Positions 53,227 to 53,347 of a stretch of 53,347 nt of DNA are shown here, piece by piece. The notes beneath the pieces were generated by a model, which was not told the origin of the DNA, searched no databases, and was given only the letters and a program-made list of their open reading frames with translations. Source of the DNA: Scrofimicrobium canadense (GTDB lineage: Bacteria; Actinomycetota; Actinomycetes; Actinomycetales; Actinomycetaceae); assembly GCF_009696615.1 (NCBI RefSeq), contig NZ_VULO01000016.1:1-53347 (forward strand), written 5' to 3'. Position numbers and translations under genes: made by a program. Every line of letters begins with the position of its first letter. The first letter of the stretch is position 1.

Positions 53227-53347
53227 TTATCTATGCACAATGGGGGTGACCAGGGTTCCTGGTTAGCCACCTGCGCCGTGGTGGGTAGGACCTATGCAGA
53301 CGTGTTACTTGAGAGGTCCTCATGCAGACCCGTCCGCTCATCACGGG
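53227..53347 (+). mobile_element. Start of another inserted element, cut by the window edge
   Basis: The sequence after the IS256 break begins TTATCTATGCACAATGGGGG and differs from IS256. An ORF with a GAGAGG ribosome binding site starts at 53322 (MQTRPLIT) and continues out of the window, which is what a new insertion sequence would look like. The family cannot be assigned from eight residues. Confidence 0.45.

Noticed and set aside
1-53347. CRISPR arrays and prophage genes
   Set aside because: No regularly spaced direct repeats, cas-like proteins, integrase or phage structural proteins were seen.

Overview
The window is the replication-origin region of an actinobacterial chromosome. The evidence is the conserved block rpmH-rnpA-yidD-yidC-jag-rsmG-parA-parB on one strand, facing dnaA-dnaN-recF-dciA-gyrB-gyrA-(DUF3566)-tRNA-Ile-(DLW-39)-tRNA-Ala on the other, together with mutT-DUF6049-murJ-trxB and rpsF-ssb-rpsR-rplI. 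Moderate base composition and gene order suggest the order Actinomycetales, possibly Actinomycetaceae; genus cannot be fixed by eye.

Layout. 1-127: the end of an ISL3-family insertion sequence cut by the window edge. 405-7046: an iron-siderophore operon on the minus strand (binding lipoprotein, two permeases, ATPase, flavin monooxygenase, Fes-like esterase) with an IdeR/DtxR box upstream. 7438-9554: an aldose-epimerase-like gene and a solitary adenine DNA methyltransferase whose promoter region holds a perfect 19-bp inverted repeat. 9771-11395: rpsF-ssb-rpsR-rplI with a candidate S6:S18 leader hairpin. 11642-12115: remnant of an IS110-family transposase. 12374-16833: phosphoribosyltransferase, lipid kinase, dnaB and a MATE transporter; DnaA boxes lie between the last two. 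16845-24252: cca facing the mutT-DUF6049-murJ-trxB operon. 24253-25632: decayed DNA with the remains of a WYL regulator and an alpha/beta hydrolase. 25633-30972: partition, translation and membrane-insertion operon with two perfect parS sites inside parB. 30973-41469: the dnaA/gyrase block and two tRNA genes.

From about 41572 the character changes. A second ISL3 copy, inverted relative to the first and truncated, is followed by a visibly much more GC-rich segment. It carries a complete KdpFABC potassium pump with its KdpDE two-component system, small membrane proteins, a frameshifted conserved gene translationally coupled to an unknown gene, and a truncated IS256-family transposase that another element appears to interrupt at the right edge. 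This looks like a horizontally acquired, IS-bounded island placed just downstream of tRNA-Ala, probably from a high-GC actinobacterium.

The core genes act together in chromosome replication and segregation (DnaA, DnaN, DnaB, DciA, SSB, gyrase, ParAB-parS). The flanking accessory genes serve iron acquisition, DNA methylation and osmotic or potassium homeostasis. No CRISPR array was seen. No clearly undescribed multi-gene system is proven; the best candidates for novelty are the methyltransferase with its palindromic control region, the esterase plus flavin monooxygenase pair in the siderophore operon, and the uncharacterised genes of the kdp island.
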